Source: CBDDEC01 sp965226785 (GTDB taxonomy: Bacteria > Chloroflexota > Dehalococcoidia > UBA2979). Taken from it: a DNA stretch of 64,000 bases. Below, piece by piece: positions 44,573 through 52,432 of the stretch; within the stretch, counting starts at the first letter, position 1, and each line of letters opens with the position of its first letter. The position numbers were made by a program, and so were the translations under genes. The notes under the pieces were generated by a model. That model ran no database searches. It had not been told where the DNA came from and saw only the letters and a program-made list of their open reading frames with translations. Location of the stretch: positions 930,001 to 994,000 of the forward strand of contig CBDDEC010000003.1 in the NCBI GenBank assembly GCA_965226785.1, written 5' to 3'.

Positions 44573-44839
44573 ATGGCGACGGAACTGATTCACGTAGGCT
44601 TCGACAACCACCTCGCGCTGAATCGCGTGATGGGGGTGGCGTCGCCGAGCTCGGCACCGATCAAGCGCATGGTTCAGCGCGGCAAAGAACAGCACCGCGC
44701 GATCGACCTGACCAGTGGCCGTCGCACGAAGGCTGTGGTCGTGCTCGACAGCGACTGGGTGGTCTTGATTGCGATCACGCCGGAGACGTTCGCCGGTCGT
44801 GTCAGCGCCGCACGCGCCGGCACCGAAGGTGCCTCTTAA
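44573..44839 (+). CDS. remA: RemA/DUF370 regulatory protein
   Basis: 88 aa. LIHVGFDNHLALNRVMGVAS, SAPIKRMVQRGKEQHRAIDL and GRRTKAVVVLDSDWVVLIAI match the RemA family, a small DNA-binding regulator of matrix genes in Bacillus that forms ring-shaped oligomers. In many bacteria it lies before gmk, as here (68 bases). Role in this organism unknown. Confidence 0.9.
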   Translation: MATELIHVGFDNHLALNRVMGVASPSSAPIKRMVQRGKEQHRAIDLTSGRRTKAVVVLDSDWVVLIAITPETFAGRVSAARAGTEGAS

Positions 44840-44907
44840 CCTCTCGACGAGCTCCCTGACCGGCCCGGTCCGACCGCGCGCGATCTGCCGCCGCGGTCCG
44901 ATGCACC

Positions 44908-45543
44908 GTGCCCCCTAGCACGCCGGGCGACGGCGCCGACGCGCCGCCCGAGGGCGCTCCGCTCGTGGTCGTGCTCTCCGGTCCCTCGGGGGTGGGCAAA
45001 GACTCCGTAATTGTCCGCATGCGGGAGCGCGGCTTCAACGTCGGGCTGCCCGCGACGATGACGACGCGCCCGCCCCGCGACGGCGAGGTCCACGGCGAGC
45101 ACCACCTCTTCGTTGACGCCGACGGCTTCGCCCGAGCCCTCGAGAAGGGTGAGCTACTCGAGCACGCGGTCGTCTACGGCCAGCGCTACGGCGTGCCGCG
45201 CAGCCAGGTTCGCCGCCACCTCGACAGCGGGGCCGACGTGATCGTGCGGGTGGATATCCAGGGCGCGGAGTCGCTGCGCGAGGTGCTCCCCGGCGCGTTC
45301 TTCCTCTTCCTCGTCCCCGACGATCCAGCACACCTCGAGGCCCACCTGCGCGAGCGCGGCGCTGAGTCCGAGTCCCAGATCGCGCTCCGCCTCGCCGAGG
45401 CGGCGAGCGAAACGGAGCGCGCGCGCACCTTCGCCACCATCGTCGAGAACGTCGAGGATGACCTCGACGCCACAGTCGACCGCCTGGCGGCGCTCATGGC
45501 CGCCGAACGCGATCGCCCCGACCGTGAGCTGGTGGTGGTGTAG
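44908..45543 (+). CDS. gmk: Guanylate kinase
   Basis: 211 aa, phosphorylates GMP to GDP. P-loop GPSGVGKD at 25-32, TTRPPRDGEVHGEHHLFVD for GMP binding and VRVDIQGAESLREVLP are characteristic. GTG 44908 gives a 17-residue Pro/Gly-rich lead; a later start is not obvious. The final Val-rich tail is short. Typical neighbour of remA. Confidence 0.93.
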   Translation: MPPSTPGDGADAPPEGAPLVVVLSGPSGVGKDSVIVRMRERGFNVGLPATMTTRPPRDGEVHGEHHLFVDADGFARALEKGELLEHAVVYGQRYGVPRSQVRRHLDSGADVIVRVDIQGAESLREVLPGAFFLFLVPDDPAHLEAHLRERGAESESQIALRLAEAASETERARTFATIVENVEDDLDATVDRLAALMAAERDRPDRELVVV

Positions 45544-45599
45544 CCGGCGGCGCTCGTACGCAGCTGAACGGAACGCTGATCCACTCTGGAACACGCCGT

Positions 45600-45893
45600 G
45601 TGGCGGCACGCTGGCTGATCGGTTCTGGATTCGCGCTGACGCTGCTCGGCTGGGCGGCCGCGTTCTCGATCGCAGGGCTGGTCTTCCTCGGCGGTGGCGC
45701 CGCTGCGCTCCTGGTCGGCGTCGCGTTGGCACCAGGCCGCAGCGCGCTCGGCTGGCTCGTCGTCGTGGTGCTCGTGGGCTGGGCGACGCCCGTTGGCCTG
45801 GTGTCCGGCGGACCGCTGCTTGCGTACGCCTTCTTCTCCGCAGCAGTCGTGCTACTCGTGCTGATGTGGCGCTTCGGCCGACTGCTGCCTTAG
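45600..45893 (+). CDS. Small membrane protein
   Basis: 97 aa with three hydrophobic helices (IGSGFALTLLGWAAAFSIAG, GAAALLVGVALAP, LLAYAFFSAAVVLLVLMW). Starts at GTG 45600, 57 bases after gmk. No ribosome-binding site is obvious. Family not recognised; possibly co-transcribed with gmk. Confidence 0.6.
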   Translation: MAARWLIGSGFALTLLGWAAAFSIAGLVFLGGGAAALLVGVALAPGRSALGWLVVVVLVGWATPVGLVSGGPLLAYAFFSAAVVLLVLMWRFGRLLP

Positions 45894-45915
45894 CCCTCGA
45901 ACGCGCCGAAGTCTG

Positions 45916-46050
45916 TCACTTTGCGTCGTCGAGGGTGATCCCGAGCGCATCGGCAATCTGAGGGTTGGTCATGCATCGAGCAATGAGGCTGGCCACCTCA
46001 CGCTGGCGGTCGGTGACGCGGGATGAACCCTGCGGCGTGCGTGCCGACAT
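45916..46050 (-). pseudogene. LuxR/GerE helix-turn-helix fragment
   Basis: A 44-codon frame from ATG 46050, with GGAGGAG four bases upstream, reads SSRVTDRQREVASLIARCMT then NPQIADALGITLDDAK and stops. LTxRQxEVAxLIAxGxTNxQIAxxLxIT is the GerE-type DNA-binding motif. The helix that normally follows (VKxHxxxIxxKL) is absent, so this is a truncated remnant or a very short DNA-binding peptide. The strong ribosome-binding site suggests it may still be translated. Confidence 0.6.
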
Positions 46051-46125
46051 CCGCTCCTCCCACACGCAGGATCGCGAGACGCCGGGGCGTTGTCACTACC
46101 CGACAGTCGAAGTCGCGCCCATTCG

Positions 46126-46155
46126 TTGACATATCGAGCGGGGCGCGCGTAGCCT
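46126..46155 (+). promoter_or_regulatory. Promoter of the trp leader
   Basis: TTGACA (46126-46131) and TAGCCT (46150-46155) are separated by 18 bases. A start near 46162 would place the whole T-box RNA in the transcript. The -35 is a perfect sigma-70-type hexamer; the -10 is moderate. Confidence 0.65.
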
Positions 46156-46161
46156 CGACGC

Positions 46162-46484
46162 GACAAAGATGGACGTCGATCGGGAGTAGTAGACCGAGAC
46201 GCGGGGCGTGAGCGAGCCGGGGGCAGTGAGAGCCCGGCGCCTGCAGCAGCGGTCGAATGGACCCGAGAGTCTTGGCCCGAACGCCAGCCAGCCCTCCCGG
46301 GCGAGCGCGGTCAGTAGGCGTCAACGGTGGGGGCGCCGTTATCCAGGCCCAGGGCATCGTCGAGGAGACTCGACTGTGCCTCGTAGAGGTGTCGTGGGCA
46401 CCTGCCGGAGCGGCAGGTCACGGCGCGAAGGTGGGTGGCACCGCGATCACCATCGTCCCACAGTGGCGATGGTGTTTTTGTTTG
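46162..46484 (+). ncRNA. T-box riboswitch, tRNA-Trp specific
   Basis: Stem I carries the elbow-binding loops (AGCGAGCCGGGG, then AGTGAGAGCCCGG, about 46210-46237) and a specifier loop GTCGAATGGACC with TGG (Trp) at 46258-46260. A stem-III-like hairpin ACCTGCC...GGCAGGT follows near 46411-46428. The T-box core GGGTGGCACCGCG (46433-46445) pairs with uncharged tRNA. A terminator stem CACCATCG (46448-46455) / CGATGGTG (46467-46474) plus TTTTT follows. Uncharged tRNA-Trp should cause readthrough into the trp operon. Confidence 0.93.
46448..46484 (+). terminator. T-box-controlled terminator
   Basis: CACCATCG and CGATGGTG form an 8-bp stem with an 11-base loop, followed by TTTTTGTTTG. It lies directly after the T-box core and is mutually exclusive with the antiterminator. 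Confidence 0.9.
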
Positions 46485-46551
46485 TTGGGCACCTGCCGGG
46501 AAGAGCAGAGCGCCGCGAGGAGCGGCCGCAGTCAGAAGAGGGAGCAGCGCA

Positions 46552-46686
46552 ATGACGTTCGAACGACCTGTCGTGTCGACCGTGGCGACCATCGGCGGCT
46601 CCCGTTGGTGGCGGAGCAGCACGCGTCAACCGCTGTTCGCGTCACGACTGTTCGAGGAGCTTCGCCACCATGGTTCTGCTGACTGA
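46552..46686 (+). CDS. Tryptophan leader peptide with tandem Trp codons
   Basis: 44 codons. ATG 46552 has GAGGGAG (46538-46544) seven bases upstream, a stronger signal than that of trpE itself. Codons 19 and 20 are TGG TGG (SRWWRSS). The stop (46684-46686) lies inside trpE, 14 bases past the trpE ATG at 46670. The DNA from the first Trp codon (46606-46617) is complementary to 46659-46670, the end of the trpE ribosome-binding site through the A of its ATG. That suggests translational control by ribosome stalling at the Trp codons. The peptide itself shows no known domain. Confidence 0.7.
   Translation: MTFERPVVSTVATIGGSRWWRSSTRQPLFASRLFEELRHHGSAD
46606..46670 (+). promoter_or_regulatory. Hairpin sequestering the trpE start, opened by stalling at Trp codons
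   Basis: TGGTGGCGGAGC (46606-46617) pairs with GCTTCGCCACCA (46659-46670): 11 Watson-Crick pairs and one G-U, with a 41-base loop that contains the trpE Shine-Dalgarno GAGGAG (46654-46659). A short alternative stem, GCTCC (46598-46602) with GGAGC (46613-46617 or 46656-46660), overlaps it. A ribosome paused on the Trp codons would cover the 5' arm and release the trpE start. Confidence 0.6.
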
Positions 46687-48145
46687 CACCACCCCCAGCC
46701 TCGCCGAAGTCCGCCGCCGGAGCCGGCAGGGGACCATCGTTCCGATCTACCGGGAGGTCCGTGCGGACCTCGAGACGCCCGTTTCCGCCTACCTGAAGGT
46801 GGCGCGCGGGCCGTACAGCTATCTGCTCGAGTCCGTCGAGGGCGGGGAGCGGATGGGCCGCTATTCGTTCATCGGCACCGAGCCGTACCGCGTGATGGCC
46901 GCCGAGCACGCCGACGGTGACCCGCTCGAGGAAATCGAGCGGGAGCTCGGGCGCCACCAGTCCGTGGAGGTGGCGGGGCTGCCCCGCTTCCACGGCGGGG
47001 CGGTCGGGTATCTGGGCTACGAGGCCGTCTCGCACATCGAGGAGGTCCCCCTGGCCGGGCCGGATGTCCTGGGGCTGCCCGAGTCGTGGCTGATGTTCAC
47101 GGACACGCTGCTGGTGTTCGACCATGTGATGCACACGATCAAGGTCGTCGCGCATGTCCGCCTCGATGGGGACATCGAGTCCTCGTACCGGCAGGCGCAG
47201 CAGCGCATCGACGAGCTGGTCGACCGGCTGAGCCGCCCGTTGGGGGCGCTGCCGTACGTGCCGTTCGCTGGCACCGCCGGAAACGAGGTGACGCCGAACT
47301 GGGACCGCGAGGACTTCTACGGGGCGGTGAATCGCATCCGCCAGTACATCATCGACGGCGACGTAATCCAGACCGTCCTGTCGCAGCGGTTCTCGCGCGA
47401 GACCGGCGCGCATCCGTTCGAGGTCTATCGCTCGCTGCGCACGATCAACCCGTCGCCGTATATGTACTACCTCCAGTTCGATGAGACGGCGATCGTCGGT
47501 GCCTCGCCGGAGTTGCTCGTCAACATCGAGGACAGCCTCGTCGAGGTGCACCCCATCGCGGGCACGCGGCCGCGTGGCGAGACGCCGCTGGACGACGAGC
47601 GGCTCGCCGAGGAGTTGCGGCACGACCCCAAAGAGATCGCGGAGCACGTCATGCTGCTGGACCTCGGGCGCAACGACGTGGGGCACGTCGCCGAGGCGGG
47701 TAGCGTCGCGGTGACGCAGCAACTCGACATCGAGCACTACTCGCACGTCATGCACCTCGTGAGCCATGTGACGGGCACGCTGCGTGAGGAGATGTCGGCC
47801 TACGACGCTCTGCGCGCCGCCTACCCGGCGGGCACGGTGTCCGGCGCGCCGAAGATCCGCGCAATGGAGATCATCGCCGAGCTCGAGCCGGACCAACGCG
47901 GGCCGTACGCGGGCGGCGTGGGGTTCTTCGACATGTCGGGCAACATCGAGACCTGCATCACGATTCGAACGCTGGTGATGAAGGACGGCGTCGCGCACGT
48001 CCAGGCGGGGGCGGGCATCGTCTACGACTCCGATCCCGTGCGTGAGTACGAGGAGTGCCAGCACAAGGCGCAGGCGCTGATCGCTGCGATCGACGACGCT
48101 GAGGGCGGCGAGGGCGGAACGCCCGTCGGCAGCCTCGGCTACTGA
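46670..48145 (+). CDS. trpE: Anthranilate synthase component I
   Basis: 491 aa. Converts chorismate to anthranilate with ammonia from TrpG. The feedback-binding motif LLES (YLLESVEGGERMGRYSF) is intact, so Trp inhibition is expected. Catalytic blocks: FSRETGAHPFEVYRSL, GASPELLVNIED, HPIAGTRPRGETPLDDERLA, LLDLGRNDVGHVAEAG, SGAPKIRAMEIIAELE and AGAGIVYDSDP. The start ATG 46670 has GAGGAG ten bases upstream and overlaps the leader peptide ORF. First structural gene of the trp operon. Confidence 0.96.
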   Translation: MVLLTDTTPSLAEVRRRSRQGTIVPIYREVRADLETPVSAYLKVARGPYSYLLESVEGGERMGRYSFIGTEPYRVMAAEHADGDPLEEIERELGRHQSVEVAGLPRFHGGAVGYLGYEAVSHIEEVPLAGPDVLGLPESWLMFTDTLLVFDHVMHTIKVVAHVRLDGDIESSYRQAQQRIDELVDRLSRPLGALPYVPFAGTAGNEVTPNWDREDFYGAVNRIRQYIIDGDVIQTVLSQRFSRETGAHPFEVYRSLRTINPSPYMYYLQFDETAIVGASPELLVNIEDSLVEVHPIAGTRPRGETPLDDERLAEELRHDPKEIAEHVMLLDLGRNDVGHVAEAGSVAVTQQLDIEHYSHVMHLVSHVTGTLREEMSAYDALRAAYPAGTVSGAPKIRAMEIIAELEPDQRGPYAGGVGFFDMSGNIETCITIRTLVMKDGVAHVQAGAGIVYDSDPVREYEECQHKAQALIAAIDDAEGGEGGTPVGSLGY

Positions 48146-48165
48146 CGGCGGAACGGATCGCGAAG

Positions 48166-49110
48166 ATGACGAACGAACCTCCCGCTCCGCCGGCCGGCCC
48201 GCGCCTCGCAGCGGCGGCGGTGATGCTGCGCGAGGACGCAAAGCTTCTCGTCGTGCGTTACGCCGAGGACGGACCGTTCGCGGGGCGTTGGGGGCTGCCG
48301 CTCGTGGCCGTGCCGGACGAGCTGACGGCGGAGGCGGCGCTCGAATCGCTGCTCCGCGATGGGCTCCATGTCGAGCCGGGGTCCGCCGAGTTCGCCGACA
48401 CCGTCTACCTCAACGGTGGCGACGGTAGTCGCTTCATCGTCAACGCCTTCACCTGCGTCGATTGGAGCGGTGAGCCGCGCTTCGAGGTGGGGACGTTCGT
48501 CGACGCTGGGTGGATCCAGCCTGCTGCGCCCGCTGGCGTCGAACTCATGCCGGAGATCGCTTCGTGGCTGGCCGGGCAGTTCGGGGCGAGCGGTGGCGGG
48601 GACCTCGACGCGAGCGCGCTCGACTCGTTGCTCGCCGAAGCGCGGGCGGACCTGCTCGCCGCCCTCGACGGCATCCCATCGCAGCTGCGCAGCGAGCAGC
48701 TGGGTGAACCCCCGGCGGATGGGAGCGCGCCGTGGACGCCACTGGACGTGCTGGCGCATGTGGCGGAGGTCGAGGGCTACTACACCGCCGAGTCACGGCG
48801 TCTGCTGCACGAGCCCGGGCGCACCTGGCGCCCCTTCAACGACGACCAGTGGGGCGACATCCGGCGGTTGCGGCCGCCGGACGACCACGCCGAGGTGCGC
48901 CACCGCGCGGATTTCGTGCGGTCGGAGACTCGGGCGTGGCTGAACTCGCTGACGCCCGAGCAGCTCGCGGCCTACGGTAACCACGCTGAGCGTGGCGTGG
49001 TGCAGGTTGGATCTCGCGTCGCGAAGGTGGCGGAGCACGACCGGGAGCACCTCGAGACGCTCAAGCGCATGGCCGAGGCGGCGAAGCTCATGCACACCGG
49101 GGGGGCGTGA
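48166..49110 (+). CDS. Nudix-like / DinB-like two-domain protein in the trp operon
   Basis: 314 aa. Residues 12-135 follow the Nudix fold (GPRLAAAAVMLREDAKLLVV, GPFAGRWGLPLVAV, SRFIVNAFTCVDWSGEPRFE), but the Nudix box is degenerate: TAEAALESLLRDGLHVEPG lacks the REXXEE metal site. Residues 150-310 form a DinB-like helical bundle (WTPLDVLAHVAEVEGYY, VAEHDREHLETLKRM) with His residues that could bind metal. It lies 20 bases after trpE and its stop overlaps the trpG start region, so it is co-expressed. Role unknown. Confidence 0.75.
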   Translation: MTNEPPAPPAGPRLAAAAVMLREDAKLLVVRYAEDGPFAGRWGLPLVAVPDELTAEAALESLLRDGLHVEPGSAEFADTVYLNGGDGSRFIVNAFTCVDWSGEPRFEVGTFVDAGWIQPAAPAGVELMPEIASWLAGQFGASGGGDLDASALDSLLAEARADLLAALDGIPSQLRSEQLGEPPADGSAPWTPLDVLAHVAEVEGYYTAESRRLLHEPGRTWRPFNDDQWGDIRRLRPPDDHAEVRHRADFVRSETRAWLNSLTPEQLAAYGNHAERGVVQVGSRVAKVAEHDREHLETLKRMAEAAKLMHTGGA

Positions 49111-49112
49111 CG

Positions 49113-49718
49113 ATGTTGTTGCTGATCGACAACTACGACTCGTTCACCTTCAACCTCTACCAGTACCTGACGGAACTGGGCGCGCAGGTCGAGGTGCACC
49201 GCAACGACAAGATCAGCGTCGAGGACTGCCTGGCGATGGCGCCGGAGCAGGTCGTGATCTCGCCCGGTCCCTGCACGCCCAACGAGGCGGGCATCTCGGT
49301 CGACCTCGTCGGTGCGTTCGCGGGGCACACACCGCTCCTCGGCGTCTGTCTCGGTCTCCAATGCATCGGCGCTGCGTACGGCGCAACGATTAGCTACGCG
49401 GGCGAGATCATGCACGGCAAGACCTCGCAGATATCGCACGACGGCGAAGGTGTGTTCGCGGGGCTGCCCGAGGACTTCGAGGCGATTCGCTACCATTCGC
49501 TCGCGATTGAGCCGGAGACCGTGCCAGAGGAGCTGATCGTGACGGCGAAGTCCGACAGCGGCGTGATCATGGGCGTGCGGCACCGCGATCTGCCCGTCGA
49601 GGGTGTGCAGTTCCACCCGGAATCGATCATGACCACCGTGGGCCACGACGTGCTGCGCAACTTCCTCGCGTTCACTGCGACCTCGACGGCCGGCGCGAGC
49701 GAAGGAGCGCCCGCATGA
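49113..49718 (+). CDS. trpG: Anthranilate synthase component II (glutamine amidotransferase)
   Basis: About 201 aa class I amidotransferase. The nucleophile Cys is in LLGVCLGLQCIG (near residue 80), with His and Glu in GVQFHPESIMT. LLIDNYDSFTFNLYQYL and VISPGPCTPNEAG are typical. ATG 49113 follows a G-rich Shine-Dalgarno region; GTG 49107 is also in frame and overlaps the upstream stop (GTGA). It supplies ammonia to TrpE. It overlaps trpD by ATGA. Confidence 0.95.
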   Translation: MLLLIDNYDSFTFNLYQYLTELGAQVEVHRNDKISVEDCLAMAPEQVVISPGPCTPNEAGISVDLVGAFAGHTPLLGVCLGLQCIGAAYGATISYAGEIMHGKTSQISHDGEGVFAGLPEDFEAIRYHSLAIEPETVPEELIVTAKSDSGVIMGVRHRDLPVEGVQFHPESIMTTVGHDVLRNFLAFTATSTAGASEGAPA

Positions 49719-50776
49719 TCCAGGAGGCGATCCGCGCCATCGTCGAGGAGCGTCGCGATCTGAGCGAGGACGAGGCGGGCACCGTCATGCGCGAGATCAT
49801 GCGCGCCGGCCTCGACGAGGACGCCCGTGGCGACGGCCCTGTGGCGACGGAGGCACAGTTCGGGTCGTTCGTCACCGCGCTCCGGATCAAGGGCGAGACC
49901 GTTGACGAGATCACGGGCATGGCGAAGGCGATGCGCGAGCACGCGCTGGCCGTCTCGCTCAACCTCACCACGCCGCTGCTCGACACCGCCGGTACCGGTG
50001 GGTCGTCGATGAAGCTGTTCAACGCCTCGACCGCGGCCGCGTTCGTCGCCGCAGCGGGTGGCGCGCGGGTCGCGAAGCATGGCAACCGTGCGATGACCTC
50101 GAAGTCCGGCTCAGCCGACCTGCTGGAGGCGCTGGGCGCGAAGATTGAGCTGACGCCGGCGCAGGTCGCCGAGTGCATCGAGACGTGCGGCGTGGGGTTC
50201 ATGTTCGCGCAATCGTTCCACCCGGCGATGCGCTTCGCTGGTCCGTTGCGTCCCCAGATCGGCGTGCGCACCGTCTTCAACATCCTCGGACCGCTGACGA
50301 ACCCGGCCGGGGCGAACTGCCACGTCATGGGTACACCGAACGAGGAGCTGGCCGAGACCATGGCGCAGGTGCTGTCCAGGCTGGGCATGCGCCACGCGCT
50401 GGTCGTCACGGGCTCGGACGGCCTCGACGACATCACCGTGACCGGCCCCAGCACTTACTTCGAGGTGCGAGGCAGGACCGTCACCCGTGGCGAAACCTCG
50501 CCGTTCGAGCTCGGGCTCTCGGTGCACGACCCCGACGAGTTGCAGGGCGGCACCCCCGAGGAGAATGCGGAGCTGTTGCGGCAGGTGCTGCGCGGCGAAG
50601 GGCCTCGTGCGGTGCGCGACCTGATCATCGCGCAGGCCGCGGCTGGGCTGTACGTCACCGGCCTCGCCGCTTCGCTGCGGTCCGGCGCCGACGAGGCGGC
50701 GCGCTTGGTCGACAGCGGCGACGCGGCCGCGCGCGTCGGCGCGTTCGTCGAGGCGACGCGTCGCGTCAGCGCCTGA
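49715..50776 (+). CDS. trpD: Anthranilate phosphoribosyltransferase
   Basis: 353 aa, joins anthranilate and PRPP. DTAGTGGSSMKLFNASTAAA is the PRPP/anthranilate site, KHGNRAMTSKSGSADLLEAL and FNILGPLTNPAGA are conserved. ATG overlaps the trpG stop by four bases (ATGA), indicating translational coupling. Full length. Confidence 0.96.
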   Translation: MIQEAIRAIVEERRDLSEDEAGTVMREIMRAGLDEDARGDGPVATEAQFGSFVTALRIKGETVDEITGMAKAMREHALAVSLNLTTPLLDTAGTGGSSMKLFNASTAAAFVAAAGGARVAKHGNRAMTSKSGSADLLEALGAKIELTPAQVAECIETCGVGFMFAQSFHPAMRFAGPLRPQIGVRTVFNILGPLTNPAGANCHVMGTPNEELAETMAQVLSRLGMRHALVVTGSDGLDDITVTGPSTYFEVRGRTVTRGETSPFELGLSVHDPDELQGGTPEENAELLRQVLRGEGPRAVRDLIIAQAAAGLYVTGLAASLRSGADEAARLVDSGDAAARVGAFVEATRRVSA

Positions 50777-50798
50777 CGGTGCTGGATCGAGATCGCTG

Positions 50799-51680
50799 AT
50801 GACCGATGTGGCGCGCGAGACCGGCACCTACCTCGATCGCATCGTCGCGACGCGTCGCGACCGCATCGTCGAGGAGCTGCGCGACGTCGGATCGGAGCCT
50901 CGGACGGACCGCATCGAGGCGCTGCCCGGTCCGCCCGTGGACTTCGCGATGCGGCTCCGCGGGAGCCGCGCAAGCGTGCCGGTCGGGCTGTTGCGCGTGA
51001 TCGCCGAGGTGAAGCGTGCGTCGCCCTCCAAGGGGGTGTTCGACGCCGACCTCGACGCAGCGGCGCAGGCCGTCCGCTACGCCGAGGCGGGAGCGGCCGC
51101 GGTCTCCGTCCTCACGGAGCCCGACCACTTTGCCGGGAGCGCCGCCGACCTCGTTGGGGCACGTGAGGCCTTCGGCGCTGACGTCGATCGGCCGGCGCTG
51201 CTGCGCAAGGACTTCGTGTTCGATCCGCGTCAGATCGTGGAGGCGCGTGAGATCGGGGCCGATGCTGTGCTGCTGATCGTCGCGCTGCTCGAACCCTCGG
51301 CGCTGCGATCGCTGCTCGACCTGACGCACGGGCTCGGCCTGCAGGCGCTCGTCGAGGTGCACGACGAGGGCGAGATGACGGCCGCGGGCGCAGCCGGTGC
51401 GCGCATCATCGGCGTCAACAATCGCGACCTGCGCACCTTCGAGGAGGACCTGGGCACGTTCGAGCGCCTGGCGTCAGCGGCGCCGGAGGACGCGGTGCTG
51501 GTCGCCGAGTCGGCGATCAGCGGGTACGACGACGCGTCGCGGATGGCGGCGGCGGGGGCGCAGGCGATCCTCGTAGGCGAAGCCCTCGTGCGCAGCGGGG
51601 ACGTGCGCGCGAAGGTGCGTGAGCTGATGCTGGTCACGGAGGACGCGCCTGCGGAGGCGCATCGCGAGGTGTCATCGTGA
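50799..51680 (+). CDS. trpC: Indole-3-glycerol-phosphate synthase
   Basis: 293 aa TIM barrel that closes the indole ring. YLDRIVATRRDRIVEELRD is the N-terminal helix; catalytic blocks are VIAEVKRASPSKG, LLRKDFVFDPRQIVEAREIG, LVEVHDEGEM, IIGVNNRDLRTFEEDL and VAESAISGYDD, giving the expected Glu and Lys residues. About 30 residues longer than the norm at both ends. It overlaps trpF by four bases (GTGA). Confidence 0.95.
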   Translation: MTDVARETGTYLDRIVATRRDRIVEELRDVGSEPRTDRIEALPGPPVDFAMRLRGSRASVPVGLLRVIAEVKRASPSKGVFDADLDAAAQAVRYAEAGAAAVSVLTEPDHFAGSAADLVGAREAFGADVDRPALLRKDFVFDPRQIVEAREIGADAVLLIVALLEPSALRSLLDLTHGLGLQALVEVHDEGEMTAAGAAGARIIGVNNRDLRTFEEDLGTFERLASAAPEDAVLVAESAISGYDDASRMAAAGAQAILVGEALVRSGDVRAKVRELMLVTEDAPAEAHREVSS

Positions 51681-52432
51681 CGTTGGTCAAGATCTGCGGC
51701 AACCGCACGCCGGAGGATGTGATCGCGGCCGCCGAGGCCGGCGCCGATTTCGTCGGGCTGATGTTCGCGGAGTCACGCCGGCGCGTCGATGTCGCGGAGG
51801 GCGGCGCGATGGTCGCCGCCCTCGGCAGCCCGCTGGCGGACCGTGAGGTGACGCCGCCGCCTGCGCCGAAACGTCACGAGCGCGAGCAGGTCGAGCCCTG
51901 GTTCCAGTTCGGCGCCGACCTGATCGAGGCATACTTGCGCGCGAAGCGGCCGCTGACCGTCGGCGTGTTCGCGGACCAGCCGATCCATGAAGTCAACATC
52001 ATCGCCGAGAAGGCCGGCGTCGACCTGGTGCAGCTTTCCGGCGACGAGACATGGGACGACTGCCTGATGGTGTCGAAGCCGGTGATCCAGGTCGCGCACG
52101 TGTCGCCGCTGGACTCACCGAGCGAAGCCCTCGAGGAGGGGCACATCGAGCCGGGCTTCGCGCTGGCGCTCATGCTCGACTCGGCGCACGGGCCGTACCG
52201 TGGCGGCTCTGGCCAGCCGTTCAACTGGGAGATCGCCCAACGCCTGGCCGAACTGGTCCCGCTGGTGCTGGCGGGCGGGCTCTCACCGGAGAACGTGGGC
52301 GAGGCGATCACGACCGTCGGGCCGTGGACCGTCGACGTGTCGAGTGGCACGGAGACTGACGGTCGCAAGGACCACGACAAGGTGCGCGCCTTCATCGAAG
52401 CTACGCGCGCGGCGGACGCGGAGACCACGTGA
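51677..52432 (+). CDS. trpF: Phosphoribosylanthranilate isomerase with an insertion
   Basis: 251 aa, about 45 longer than usual. KICGNRTPEDVIAAAEAGAD carries the catalytic Cys; the catalytic Asp and the phosphate site are in LMLDSAHGPYRGGSGQPFNW and VDVSSGTETDGRKDHDKV. The extra residues (about 55-95, REVTPPPAPKRHEREQVEPW onward) sit between the first and second conserved strands and contain a Pro-rich and charged stretch. Start GTG overlaps trpC; the end overlaps trpB. Confidence 0.93.
   Translation: MTLVKICGNRTPEDVIAAAEAGADFVGLMFAESRRRVDVAEGGAMVAALGSPLADREVTPPPAPKRHEREQVEPWFQFGADLIEAYLRAKRPLTVGVFADQPIHEVNIIAEKAGVDLVQLSGDETWDDCLMVSKPVIQVAHVSPLDSPSEALEEGHIEPGFALALMLDSAHGPYRGGSGQPFNWEIAQRLAELVPLVLAGGLSPENVGEAITTVGPWTVDVSSGTETDGRKDHDKVRAFIEATRAADAETT

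Noticed and set aside
46257..46682. 141-codon plus-strand frame over the T-box and leader
   Set aside because: It runs through the riboswitch and terminator without coding features; the shorter frame at 46552 has the ribosome-binding site and Trp codons.
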